Made by a program: the position numbers and the translations under genes. From contig NZ_CP150668.1 of the NCBI RefSeq assembly GCF_038024095.1, positions 1,240,001 to 1,304,000 of the forward strand: DNA of 64,000 nucleotides, in the 5' to 3' direction. The notes beneath the pieces are model-generated. The model was not told the origin of the DNA, did not search any database, and worked only from the letters and a program-made list of their open reading frames with translations. Below, in pieces: positions 18,182 through 27,356 of this stretch; positions within the stretch are counted from its first letter, which is position 1; each line of letters opens with the position of its first letter. Origin of the DNA: Polaribacter tangerinus. GTDB taxonomy: Bacteria; Bacteroidota; Bacteroidia; Flavobacteriales; Flavobacteriaceae.

Positions 18182-19498
18182 ATGAAGAAAATTTACATTT
18201 TTATTACCTTTTTATTTCTAACCACTTTAATGGTTGGACAAAATAAAGATTTTGTACCTACAAATGGCGTGATTTGGTCAGATGCTAACAATTGGACTCC
18301 TTCTGGAGTGCCAGATATTACTAATAACGTGAGACTTGCAGGAACAATTGAGTCTGACCTTGATATCAATCTTACATTAAGCCGAGTGCAAACTGTATTT
18401 GGTACAGGTACTGCAGGTGGCACAGAAACAACAATTGGAGGAGCTGGTATTTTAACCATAGACACACAACTTCAGGCTAATGTAAATAAGGGAATTGCCA
18501 ACGTATCCGGAAATGGTATAAATTTAATATTTAAAGGAGGCGTTGTTATTAATAATACAGCTGGTGGCTTTGGGAACACTTTAATGACCTTTGGTAATAG
18601 TGACTTAAATGAATTTACATTTGCTGATGGATCTACTTTAACCATCAATACTCCTCTCGAAGCTAGATCAGGAGGAGGAAGTAGTATTTATAGTTTTAAT
18701 GGTGTTATAGCTGGTGCTGGTGCATTAAGATTTAGTGCTGATACTAATATAACATTTGGAAGCACCTCTGATAACTCAGGTAGAACAGGAGATTTTGTTT
18801 GGGTTGGAGCAAATTCCATAGTTACTGTAAACACAGCAGATAATGGCGTATTTATACCTAGTGGCCAAAAAATTCAAAGTAATGCAGATAACTGTAGTAT
18901 TGTAATTAATGGAGCTAATGTGTATCAAGGTAGCATTGGCGTGGATGGAAGTCGAATACTCACTTTCGATGTAAATGCCAACCAAAACAGTATGGAGAAT
19001 ATTCAATTCACTGGTGCAGGTGCTGGAACACTAAATATTGATGTAGATGACAGCGTAACCGAGCTTTTCTTCGGAGATAATTCAGAAGGAGATTGGAAAA
19101 CAGGAACCGTAAACATTACAGGCTATAAAGAAGGCGTTATCCGTTTTGGAACGGACAATAACGGATTAACAGCAGCTCAATTAGCACAAATAACTGTTGA
19201 TGGAAATGGAGGCGAAGTTGCCTTAAACAGTACAGGGTATTTGGTAAATGCAACCTCATTGTCTATTGATAGCGAAGCGTTAGATCAATTAAAACCAATA
19301 GCGTACCCAACATTAGCCTCAACTACAATCTATTTTACAAAACCACAATCTAATGTAAAAGTGTTTGATTTAAATGGTAGAATGGTCCTGAAAAATCAAG
19401 CAGAAAATCAATCGGATATTACGATTAACTCATTAAATAATGGTATATATTTCATTGTTTTTGACAATAAGAAAATTGAAAAAATTATAAAACAATAA
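18182..19498 (+). CDS. T9SS-exported beta-solenoid protein following SusD
   Basis: Occupies the SusE/F-like position after susD (17-bp gap), where surface glycan-binding proteins are usual. A signal peptide occupies 1-20 (TTLMVGQ). The body is rich in short Gly/Asn/Thr repeats (GVIWSDANNWTPSG, FADGSTLTINTPLEA, FNGVIAGAGALRF) like autotransporter-associated beta-strand proteins. The last about 70 residues (VKVFDLNGRMVLKN, NGIYFIVFDNKKIEKIIKQ) are a T9SS type A domain. No catalytic residues are recognisable. A role as a surface glycan-binding or structural protein is inferred from position and export signal. It could also be an inactive solenoid. Confidence 0.75.
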   Translation: MKKIYIFITFLFLTTLMVGQNKDFVPTNGVIWSDANNWTPSGVPDITNNVRLAGTIESDLDINLTLSRVQTVFGTGTAGGTETTIGGAGILTIDTQLQANVNKGIANVSGNGINLIFKGGVVINNTAGGFGNTLMTFGNSDLNEFTFADGSTLTINTPLEARSGGGSSIYSFNGVIAGAGALRFSADTNITFGSTSDNSGRTGDFVWVGANSIVTVNTADNGVFIPSGQKIQSNADNCSIVINGANVYQGSIGVDGSRILTFDVNANQNSMENIQFTGAGAGTLNIDVDDSVTELFFGDNSEGDWKTGTVNITGYKEGVIRFGTDNNGLTAAQLAQITVDGNGGEVALNSTGYLVNATSLSIDSEALDQLKPIAYPTLASTTIYFTKPQSNVKVFDLNGRMVLKNQAENQSDITINSLNNGIYFIVFDNKKIEKIIKQ

Positions 19499-19511
19499 CA
19501 CTAAAATACAG

Positions 19512-22190
19512 ATGAGGCGCAGTTGTAGATATTTTTTGTTTTTACTTTTTATAAGTTCAATGGCGTACTCACAATTTGATCCTGTACCCTCTTTTTTTAG
19601 AACTCAAAGAGAAGTTCCTCTTATTGAATTAAACACAACTCAAACCATATTAGTTTCAGATTATGGAGCTAATGTGAATGATGGAACTAACGACATACCT
19701 GGAATTACAGCAGCTATTACTGCTGCTGTAAATCTTTCTACTCTAGAAAATCCAGTGCGTTTAGTTTTTGAGAGCGGTACCTACGATTTAATGCCAACAA
19801 GTGGCTCTCACGCAATCAGTATGGCAAATGCAAAAGGAGTCTTATGGGATGGTCAAAATGCAGAATTTATTGTTCACAATCCCACAATAGGCTTTCTAAG
19901 TTTATTCCGTTGTACAAATACAATTTTAAAAGATTTCTCTGTAGATTATGCAACGCTACCTTTTACGCAAGGTAAAATTACAAAGGTTGATGTGGCAAAT
20001 GGAAACTTCCAATTCAAGCTAGACGATGGTTATCCTTTACCCATAGAAAGCCATTTTGTAAATGCACCGCAAAGATGGGGTATGATAAAAAATAGTAAAG
20101 GTGGTATCAAAGAGGGCACTCCTAATTTAATTTCTCACAATCGTTACTTTGAATCTGTTGGAACACGAACTTATTTGTATGGCAATCAAAATGCCAATAA
20201 TCTTACAAATATAGAAGTTGGAGATTACTTTGTTCATATTGCCAGATATAATGGTGCAACCATTATTAGAAATACGGCTGGAAAAAATCTAACCTATTTA
20301 AATATAACTGGGTATACAAGTCCTGCAGGTGGATTTAACGCCAGAGATAGCGAAGAATGGAATGTTATTAATTGCCAACTAAAACTCAAAGACAATCGGG
20401 TTCATACTACCAATGCAGATGCAATGCATGTTAATGGTGGCAAAATTGGTCCTTGGGTAGAAAACAGTCTTTTCGAGGGTTTCTCTGATGATTTTATGAA
20501 CATTAAGTATACAAGAAGAGGTATAAAGAATATACATAGCTCCACAGAAATTACCGTTGAATTTGAAGTCGCAGTCGGAGAAAACATAGAGTTCTACAAT
20601 CCAAGAGAAGGAGAATTTTTAGGTGCTGCTGTAATTAATAATGTTCAAAATCTAGGTAGTAACTTATACAAGATTACACTGTCTAACGCCATCAATATTA
20701 CTACCATCAATAATGATGATAATCAATTGGCAGATAAAGCATATATAGAAAGTAGATCTAACGAATCTATGATTTTCAGAAATAATGTAGTTCGTAACTC
20801 CAGGAGATATGGAATTTTGATTCAAAGTAAATATGCCTTAATAGAAAATAACACTTTCCAAAATTTAAGTGGGGCCGCCATAAGAATTGAAAATGGAGTA
20901 GATTGGGGTGAGGGTTTTAGAGCCGATCATATCGAAATTAGAAATAACAGAATTGAAAACTGTGGTTACGATAAAACCTATATCGAGGAACCTAATTCTG
21001 CAGCGATCTCAGTAGATTTTTCAAAAGTAAAAACACCCTGCTCATCTAGTGGAGGATTTTGTGGCACTGAAACTTCTGCATTTAGAGCACACAGTAATAT
21101 TCGTATTATAGACAATACCATACTTTACAATAAAAGAGGGCTGTACCTTAAAAACATTCAAGGATTAACTTTAGCAAACAATTTCCTTTGCCACAGAGAT
21201 GAAGATATTACACTTATCAACAATCAAAACCCGGTTGAACAGGTAATTTTTAATACTGGTGGTCAAAATATTACGAATTATAATTATGATACTCCAGACG
21301 CTGATTTGCAATTTTTATTAAACGAAAGTTCTAATACAGCTCAAATTACTAATACTGGTGTTAATCAAGGCATAGAACTTATAAAACAATCTAATGGCGG
21401 TGCAATTACACAAGGATTTTTCGATAATGAAGTAGGATATACAATCAAATTTGATACAGAAGGTAATGGTAATTTAATGTTAATCAATGCAAGCGATGCC
21501 AACTCATTTCCTGGTGCTTCTGGCGGTGCTGCTAGAAGCTACGCTTTTTGGGTGAAGCCTGAAAAATCAATTTTTCAAACCATATTGTATAGTGGTGGAC
21601 CAGCTGATGGTGAAGTTTTTGCAATTCAAATGGAGGCTAACGGAATGCTCAGAGTTACCGACAATAATGGTAATTTTATTTGGATGCAAGACATGCTTCT
21701 CGATATTGGCCAATGGAACCACATTGCAGTAACAGTGCCCGAAAACAATTCATTATTTAGCATTCAATTATATAAAAACGGAATTCCATCAAATGAAACT
21801 AAGATGGGAAATAATGCCCTTATAAATACCGCGAGTAATATGGTGCAATTCTTTCCTCGATTTAAAGGTATAGCTAGTGATATTCGTTATGTAGATTACA
21901 AATTATGCGGCTCAGAAGTAGAGCGTATTTATAATGACCGACAAGTTACTTTATCAAATGATGATTTAACTAGTGGACTCAACGAATTAAAAGTCTATCC
22001 AACTATTGTCTCTGATTTTGTTCATTTCAGCAAATCTATTACATCGATACAAGTAATTAATGTATTAGGAAAAACATTGATTTCTAAAAAAAGATCTCGT
22101 TTATCAAAATTGAATTTAGCTCGCTTAACCTCTGGTTTGTATATTTTAAGAATAAATAATACAAAAACTATAAAAATTTATAAAAATTAA
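19512..22190 (+). CDS. GH110-like beta-helix protein with LamG-like domain and T9SS tail
   Basis: Large surface enzyme candidate. A signal peptide occupies 1-20 (AYSQ). The beta-helix (about 45-600) has a GH110-like pattern: NADAMH with Asp303 and FSDDFMNIK with Asp326-Asp327, exactly the D-x22-DD spacing of the neighbouring GH110 enzyme. Later coils RNNVVRNSRRYGILIQ and IEIRNNRIENCGYDK match the same region of that enzyme. Residues about 630-805 form a LamG/concanavalin-like fold (SYAFWVKPEKS, IGQWNHIAVTV), a plausible carbohydrate-binding module. The C-terminus (INVLGKTLIS, TSGLYILRIN) is a T9SS type A domain, so it acts outside the cell. It is 3 bp before a shorter paralogue. The beta-helix fold and paralogy are clear; activity is inferred. 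Confidence 0.8.
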   Translation: MRRSCRYFLFLLFISSMAYSQFDPVPSFFRTQREVPLIELNTTQTILVSDYGANVNDGTNDIPGITAAITAAVNLSTLENPVRLVFESGTYDLMPTSGSHAISMANAKGVLWDGQNAEFIVHNPTIGFLSLFRCTNTILKDFSVDYATLPFTQGKITKVDVANGNFQFKLDDGYPLPIESHFVNAPQRWGMIKNSKGGIKEGTPNLISHNRYFESVGTRTYLYGNQNANNLTNIEVGDYFVHIARYNGATIIRNTAGKNLTYLNITGYTSPAGGFNARDSEEWNVINCQLKLKDNRVHTTNADAMHVNGGKIGPWVENSLFEGFSDDFMNIKYTRRGIKNIHSSTEITVEFEVAVGENIEFYNPREGEFLGAAVINNVQNLGSNLYKITLSNAINITTINNDDNQLADKAYIESRSNESMIFRNNVVRNSRRYGILIQSKYALIENNTFQNLSGAAIRIENGVDWGEGFRADHIEIRNNRIENCGYDKTYIEEPNSAAISVDFSKVKTPCSSSGGFCGTETSAFRAHSNIRIIDNTILYNKRGLYLKNIQGLTLANNFLCHRDEDITLINNQNPVEQVIFNTGGQNITNYNYDTPDADLQFLLNESSNTAQITNTGVNQGIELIKQSNGGAITQGFFDNEVGYTIKFDTEGNGNLMLINASDANSFPGASGGAARSYAFWVKPEKSIFQTILYSGGPADGEVFAIQMEANGMLRVTDNNGNFIWMQDMLLDIGQWNHIAVTVPENNSLFSIQLYKNGIPSNETKMGNNALINTASNMVQFFPRFKGIASDIRYVDYKLCGSEVERIYNDRQVTLSNDDLTSGLNELKVYPTIVSDFVHFSKSITSIQVINVLGKTLISKKRSRLSKLNLARLTSGLYILRINNTKTIKIYKN

Positions 22191-22193
22191 ATT

Positions 22194-23954
22194 ATGAGAA
22201 TATTCAAACTCTTTTTAATGCTAGTTTTTATGGCATGTTCTACCATTTATGGTCAGTATGATTTTACACTTCCTGAGTATTTTAGAACCAAAAGAAACTT
22301 GCCACTTTTGGATTTTCCAACATCTATAGAAGTTAAAATCACAGATTTTGGTGCTCTTCCTAATGATGGCAAAGATGATGGACCTGCCTTCAGAAAAGCC
22401 TTAGAGTTTTGTAAAAAATGGGCGAAAACTGGAGTTGGTGTTAAGCTTACATTTTTTAAAGGACAATATGATTTGTTTGAAGGAAAAAACAAGTTTCATT
22501 TAATTGAACTGAAAGAAGGTAACAACATTATTATTGATGGCAATGATTCTGAAATTATTATTCATGATCCTTTAAAGGGTTTTTTATCAATTTGGAAAAG
22601 TAATAATGTTATTGTTAAAAACTTAACGATCGATTATGATCCTCTACCCTTTACTCAGGGAAAAATAGTAGGGGTAGATCTTAAAAACAGTACTTTTGAT
22701 TTTAAAATTGATGCAGGTTTTCCGAGTCTTAATATGGCCATGTTTCAAGATGCTAGCAGAGTATGGGGAATGTTAATGGATCCTGAAATTCCTGGAAAGT
22801 TAAAAGATGGTGCTCCTAATTATTATGCCTCTAAAAATTTTAAAGAAGTAGAACCTGGTACTTTCCGAGTAAAAATGCCTGGCCCTAGAATGTTAGAATT
22901 TATGCAAGTAGGAGATTTGTATGTTCACGTAGCAAGAACCAATGGCAGTTCTATATTTAAAACAAACTTGAGCAAAAATATCACTTATTTAAATAACACC
23001 AATTTTTCTAGTCCTGCTGGTAGCTATGCCGCTATCAATATGGAAGAGTGGAATATTTTAGGCTGTAAGGTTAAACTTAAAGAAGATAGAATTCACAGTG
23101 CCAATGCCGATTGTATGCATGTAAATGGCGGAAAATTTGGTCCTTGGATAGAAAATTCTCTTTTTGAAGGATATAGTGATGACGCTGTTAATCTAAAAGC
23201 TACAATGCGTCATATTCTTAAACAGATTTCACCAACAGAGTTAATCATGAAATATCAAGTGGTAAAAGGAGACATACTACGAATTTACAATCCAAGAGAG
23301 GGTAAATTAATAGGAACTTTTAATGTAATTGAAAACAAGTTTTTAGGAGACGGAGAAATGCGAATTACGTTAGATAAACCTGTGCCATTAGAATTAAATG
23401 TGGGCGACACCAAGAAGAACGATATTGCCTACTTAGACAATCAATCTAATGAATCTTTTGTAATTAGAAACAATACCTTTCGAAATGCAAGGAGGTATGG
23501 AATTTTAATACAAGCCTCTAATGGTTTAATTGAAAGAAATTACTTCGAGAATTTGTCTCAAAGCGCTATTACTCTTATTAATGGTGTTGACTGGGGAGAA
23601 GGGTTCATAGCGCACAACATAAAAATAAATCAGAATATTTTTAAAAATTGTGGCTATGATGAAACCTACTTAAATGAAAAAGACTTTGCCACCATTCAAA
23701 TGAGGGTAGTTAAACTAAAAAACCTGAATGCTAAAACCAAATGGAATGGTGTTGCAACGACTGATTGGCAGGGTTTAGAACATATTAAAATAACGAATAA
23801 TATATTTTCTTATAACAAAAGAGCCTTATCAATAGAATGCTCAAACAAAACTATCATTAAGGGGAATAAGTTTATGAGAAGTACTAATGATCTCTCAAAA
23901 GAACACGAACTTATTTTTAAAAATAACAATAGCAATTTAGTCTTTGAAAAATAA
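22194..23954 (+). CDS. GH110-like beta-helix protein, short paralogue
   Basis: Paralogue of the preceding protein without the LamG-like and T9SS parts. A signal sequence is at 1-20 (STIYGQ; a Cys at 15 leaves a lipoprotein possible). The shared N-terminal block reads YFRTKRNLPLLD (FFRTQREVPLIE in the neighbour). NADCMHVNGG with Asp306 and YSDDAVNLK with Asp329-Asp330 keep the D-x22-DD spacing of the GH110 enzyme. RNNTFRNARRYGILIQ and NGVDWGEGF are shared with the preceding gene. The absence of an export tail suggests a periplasmic enzyme, so the pair looks like an outside/inside division of labour on the same linkage. It is the last clear gene of the PUL operon. No terminator is visible after it. 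Confidence 0.8.
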   Translation: MRIFKLFLMLVFMACSTIYGQYDFTLPEYFRTKRNLPLLDFPTSIEVKITDFGALPNDGKDDGPAFRKALEFCKKWAKTGVGVKLTFFKGQYDLFEGKNKFHLIELKEGNNIIIDGNDSEIIIHDPLKGFLSIWKSNNVIVKNLTIDYDPLPFTQGKIVGVDLKNSTFDFKIDAGFPSLNMAMFQDASRVWGMLMDPEIPGKLKDGAPNYYASKNFKEVEPGTFRVKMPGPRMLEFMQVGDLYVHVARTNGSSIFKTNLSKNITYLNNTNFSSPAGSYAAINMEEWNILGCKVKLKEDRIHSANADCMHVNGGKFGPWIENSLFEGYSDDAVNLKATMRHILKQISPTELIMKYQVVKGDILRIYNPREGKLIGTFNVIENKFLGDGEMRITLDKPVPLELNVGDTKKNDIAYLDNQSNESFVIRNNTFRNARRYGILIQASNGLIERNYFENLSQSAITLINGVDWGEGFIAHNIKINQNIFKNCGYDETYLNEKDFATIQMRVVKLKNLNAKTKWNGVATTDWQGLEHIKITNNIFSYNKRALSIECSNKTIIKGNKFMRSTNDLSKEHELIFKNNNSNLVFEK

Positions 23955-24011
23955 TACGGTACTAAACCATAGAGCATTTAACTAAAAATATTCTTCTCTA
24001 AATTATTTTGT

Positions 24012-24605
24012 TTGCTTATAAAATATCCGCTGGAATCCACTTTTAAACAGTTCGCTTATAGGGGAAGCTTACACTCTTTTTTGGTTACATTTTATCATAA
24101 AAAACTGTGTGTTTACGCTTTAAGTTTGACCAATGATCGTGATTTGGCAGAAGATATTGTTCAGAATGTTTTTATCAGCGTTTGGAAAAATCGATTTAAG
24201 CTTAAAGAAAATTTTGTCGTTAAAAGCTATTTATACAAGTCGGTTTACAACGAATTTATAGATCAATATCGAAAACAAAAAAAAGTACTAACTCTAGAAA
24301 AAAAATATATTGATGCTTTAACGTATATTTTAGAAGATGATGACGAAAAATCTTTAGATCGATTATTGAAAATTGTAAAAAAAGAAATAGAGAAATTACC
24401 GCCAAAATGCAAACAAACGTTTTTACTAAGCAAAGAAGAAGGTCTTACCAATATTGAAATTGCTGAATATTTAAATGTTTCAATAAAATCCGTTGAGGCC
24501 CATATTACAAAAGCTTATGGTATTTTAAGAAAATCTATTGGAAATAAAGTTGAAGGTATCTTGTTTGTACTGTTTGGTAGAAATAAAGATTTTAAAACTT
24601 CTTAA
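24012..24605 (+). CDS. ECF-type RNA polymerase sigma factor
   Basis: Alternative sigma factor of the extracytoplasmic-function group. Region 2 is seen around residues 30-90 (SLTNDRDLAEDIVQNVFISVWKNR, split here as SLTNDRDLAEDIV and FISVWKNR) and region 4 around 130-180 (LPPKCKQTFLLSKEEGLTN, IEIAEYLNVSIKSVEAHI). Length 197 is typical. The frame begins at a TTG (24012) and no upstream in-frame ATG exists before a stop, so the start is uncertain and the N-terminus may be slightly off or damaged. It starts 57 bp after the PUL. No anti-sigma (FecR-like) gene follows and the SusC lacks an STN domain, so the usual trans-envelope circuit is absent. Its targets are unknown. Confidence 0.85.
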   Translation: MLIKYPLESTFKQFAYRGSLHSFLVTFYHKKLCVYALSLTNDRDLAEDIVQNVFISVWKNRFKLKENFVVKSYLYKSVYNEFIDQYRKQKKVLTLEKKYIDALTYILEDDDEKSLDRLLKIVKKEIEKLPPKCKQTFLLSKEEGLTNIEIAEYLNVSIKSVEAHITKAYGILRKSIGNKVEGILFVLFGRNKDFKTS

Positions 24606-24707
24606 TTTTATAGAAAATTAATAAAAATCATTTTTTCAATATAACAAGCACTAATCAATTTACTACGGCTATTAGGTAAGGATATTTCCATCAAATATTA
24701 TATTCTT

Positions 24708-26471
24708 TTGTCAGAGGTAATAAACAAATTAGGCATCAATTTAGGAGACAATAAAGTACACTACACATTCAGAGAGAACAAAAAACGCTTTGGCCTAACT
24801 TTCGGTCAAAAGTATGGTGTTATGATCGAGATTAAAAAAAGGCAGCTTTCTTTTGGTCATTTCGATACTATAAATCCATCAGATAACTGGTGGATAGAAG
24901 TTAATTCTATTCAAGATCTTTTAGATGCAAAATCCATAATTATAGATTCTGCAATTGAAGAATATTCCAAAACATCAAAATCTGGTTACAAAAAACACTC
25001 ATCTAAGGTGTTGGAGCGTTCTATTTTAGACCCAAACTATAGAGACGAACTATTTACTAAGGCATTCAATACAAAGACAAATCAATCAAACATGAATACA
25101 CAAGACTCTATTGATTTAAATCAAATATTTTTTGGCCCACCCGGGACTGGAAAAACTTTTCACACCATAAACGAAGCTATTAAAATAGTCGATCCAAAAT
25201 TTTATGAAATTAATAAAAACGACAGAGAGCAATTAAAAGCTCGTTTTAAGTTGTTATCGCTCAACAACGATAACGAATCTGTAGGTCAAATAGGTTTTAC
25301 TACATTCCATCAATCGTTTAGTTATGAGGATTTTATTGAAGGGATTAAACCCAATGAACCAAAAGAAGGTGATGCGTTCTTGAAATACGAAATTCAAGAG
25401 GGTGTATTTAAAAAGATCTGTCGTTTGGCTGCCGATAGTTTAAATGCAGTTGCAGTTGATACAGAGTCTTTAATTTCACTTTCTACAGAAGAGTATGAAA
25501 AAGCTCATTTTTATAAAATGTCATTGGGTAACACACAGGATGAAAGTGACAATGAGATTTACGAGTATTGTATAGAAAATAATTGTATCTCCATAGGTTT
25601 CGGAAATCAACTTGATTTTACAGGAAAAGATGAAAAGGAACTTAGGTCTTTTGGGAATGATAATGATTTAGATTCTTTTTCAATTCAAGCAATGAATCTC
25701 TTTGGTAACTATCTAAAAATTGGGAACTATGTTGATGAGGGCGCAAGAGTCATAAGGATTTCAGATTTTGATGAACTTGGATTTAAAAATCATAAAGTTG
25801 TTAGACATAATTATACTGATGATTTGTTACCATATGTTTTAGAGGACAGGAACATTTTAATTGCTATGACTGGCGAAACTGTTGGTAAAAGCCTTTTTGT
25901 GAATCATGTTAATGAAACAATGGTTGTGAATCAACGTGTTGCTACCATTAAAATTATTCAACCAATTTTTGAAGCTTATGTGAATTGTGTTATACCTACT
26001 AAGCTTATACAAGATGTAATTGAGGAAGCTAAAAACTCTACTAATGACAATATTTCAATGTCTGATATTAAAGGGTTTAATATCCCTATTCCCCCTCTAG
26101 AAGAACAAAAAGTAATAGTGGAAGTTGTCAATGCTTTATTTAAAGAAGTAGAAGCTTTAGAAAATCTCACCAAAGACCTTATTTCCCTTAAAGAAGACTT
26201 TGTTACTTCTGCATTAAGAAGGCTAACAGAAACAGACAATACCAAACAAGAGTGGAATTATCTGCAACAACACTTTTCAAGTTTTTTTACAGAAAAGAAA
26301 AACATTAAAAGTTTAAGGGAAACAATATTGCAGTTAGCCGTTCAAGGAAAACTCACTGCTCAATGGAGAGCAGACAACCCCAACACAGAACCAGCTTCAG
26401 AGCTCCTAAAACGTATTGAAGCAGAAAAGCAACAGCTTATTGCAGAGAAGAAGATAAAAGCTGAAAAATGA
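24708..26471 (+). CDS. Chimeric ORF: McrB-like AAA GTPase N-part fused to HsdS C-part
   Basis: Two unrelated restriction proteins read as one frame. Residues 1-140 are a variable N-terminal region. Residues 142-150 are the Walker A (FGPPGTGKT) of McrB-type AAA+ GTPases, followed by FTTFHQSFSYEDFIEGIKP, diagnostic for McrB. Residues about 255-340 resemble the EVE-like insert of McrB (FYKMSLGN, YCIENNCISIGFG). From about residue 341 (YVDEGARVIRISDFDE) the protein is a type I specificity subunit: half of a target-recognition domain, NISMSDIKGFNIPIPPLEEQ, then the central conserved helices (LQLAVQGKLTAQWR). Walker B and the rest of McrB are missing, as is the HsdS N-terminus. The frame opens with TTG; ATG at 24822 or 25092 are alternatives. 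No mcrC, hsdM or hsdR is in the window. Probably a deletion product. Confidence 0.75.
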   Translation: MSEVINKLGINLGDNKVHYTFRENKKRFGLTFGQKYGVMIEIKKRQLSFGHFDTINPSDNWWIEVNSIQDLLDAKSIIIDSAIEEYSKTSKSGYKKHSSKVLERSILDPNYRDELFTKAFNTKTNQSNMNTQDSIDLNQIFFGPPGTGKTFHTINEAIKIVDPKFYEINKNDREQLKARFKLLSLNNDNESVGQIGFTTFHQSFSYEDFIEGIKPNEPKEGDAFLKYEIQEGVFKKICRLAADSLNAVAVDTESLISLSTEEYEKAHFYKMSLGNTQDESDNEIYEYCIENNCISIGFGNQLDFTGKDEKELRSFGNDNDLDSFSIQAMNLFGNYLKIGNYVDEGARVIRISDFDELGFKNHKVVRHNYTDDLLPYVLEDRNILIAMTGETVGKSLFVNHVNETMVVNQRVATIKIIQPIFEAYVNCVIPTKLIQDVIEEAKNSTNDNISMSDIKGFNIPIPPLEEQKVIVEVVNALFKEVEALENLTKDLISLKEDFVTSALRRLTETDNTKQEWNYLQQHFSSFFTEKKNIKSLRETILQLAVQGKLTAQWRADNPNTEPASELLKRIEAEKQQLIAEKKIKAEK

Positions 26472-27118
26472 TTACCCCATTTGAGGATAAAGAAATTCCT
26501 TTCAATTTACCCTCTACTTGGACATGGTGTAGGATGCAAGATGTTTGCCCAAATATAACTTCAGGCTCAACACCACCTAAACCATTTTTTAAAGAAGAAG
26601 GAATACCTTATTTAAAAGTTTATAATATTAGGAATCAGAAAATTGATTTCTCTTATAAAGAGCAGTTCATAGATAACGACTACCATTCTACAAAATTAAA
26701 AAGATCTATTCTTAAGCCAGGAGATGTAATTATGAATATTGTTGGCCCACCTCTTGGTAAGGTTGCTATCATTCCTGATAATTACAAAGAGTGGAATTGC
26801 AACCAAGCTATATCCCTTTTTAGACCTCTAGATAGAGCCCTAAGTACTTGGCTTTACACTTTCTTATGTTCAGGTTCATTTTTGCAACACATTGAACTAA
26901 TAGGAACTGCTGGTCAGGATAATATATCAGTTACCAAAAGCAAGACTATAATGCTTCCTCTTCCTCCTATAAAAGAACAACAAGCCATAGTAGAAAAAGT
27001 AAACTCCCTCATGTCTTTATGTGATGAGCTAGACCAACAAGTAGACAATAGTCAATCCCAAATAGAACAACTTATGCAAAGTTGTTTAAAAGAAGTGTTT
27101 GAGGAGGATTCAAATTAA
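26468..27118 (+). CDS. Type I restriction specificity subunit HsdS, C-terminal half
   Basis: Second target-recognition domain and C-terminal conserved helices of HsdS: IPFNLPSTWTWCRMQDVC opens the TRD, LPLPPIKEQQAIVEKVNSL closes it, and CDELDQQVDNSQSQIEQL forms the distal coiled coil. A normal HsdS has both halves in one chain. Here the first half ends at TGA 26469-26471 and this part starts at ATG 26468 in the -1 frame. One extra A in the A-run at 26464-26468 would join them into a single chain reading KAEKMITPFEDKEIPF. So it is either a frameshifted relic, a slippage-controlled switch or an assembly error. It could still be translated by ATGA coupling. Confidence 0.8.
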   Translation: MITPFEDKEIPFNLPSTWTWCRMQDVCPNITSGSTPPKPFFKEEGIPYLKVYNIRNQKIDFSYKEQFIDNDYHSTKLKRSILKPGDVIMNIVGPPLGKVAIIPDNYKEWNCNQAISLFRPLDRALSTWLYTFLCSGSFLQHIELIGTAGQDNISVTKSKTIMLPLPPIKEQQAIVEKVNSLMSLCDELDQQVDNSQSQIEQLMQSCLKEVFEEDSN

Positions 27119-27297
27119 TTGATAAATAAAATGTGGCAAATGTGTGGCAATTCTTTGCCAAAATCATAAAGTAATTTAAAATAAAACCTTTAATCATCAA
27201 TTATTTTAGAATGTGTTTTTATATAGTAACAAAGCTCTAATGTAATCAATTTATTGTAAAGTTTTAAGACCTATTAGACCACAATAAAATAGAAATC

Positions 27298-27352
27298 ACT
27301 GCCAGTTTTACTGCCAGTTTACTGCCAGTTTTTAAGATTTTACTGCCAGTTT
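27298..27352 (+). repeat. Four direct repeats of ACTGCCAGTTT
   Basis: Copies begin at 27298, 27310, 27321 and 27342; the first three follow one another with 11-12 bp periodicity and the fourth is offset by 21 bp. All lie just upstream of the box TATATTTG (27357-27364). Iterated 11-mers before a promoter are typical of repressor operators or recombinase arm sites. Confidence 0.8.
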
Positions 27353-27356
27353 TATG

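Noticed and set aside
24708..27118. Functional type I or McrBC restriction system
   Set aside because: mcrC, hsdM and hsdR are absent, McrB lacks its Walker B part and HsdS is truncated and split.
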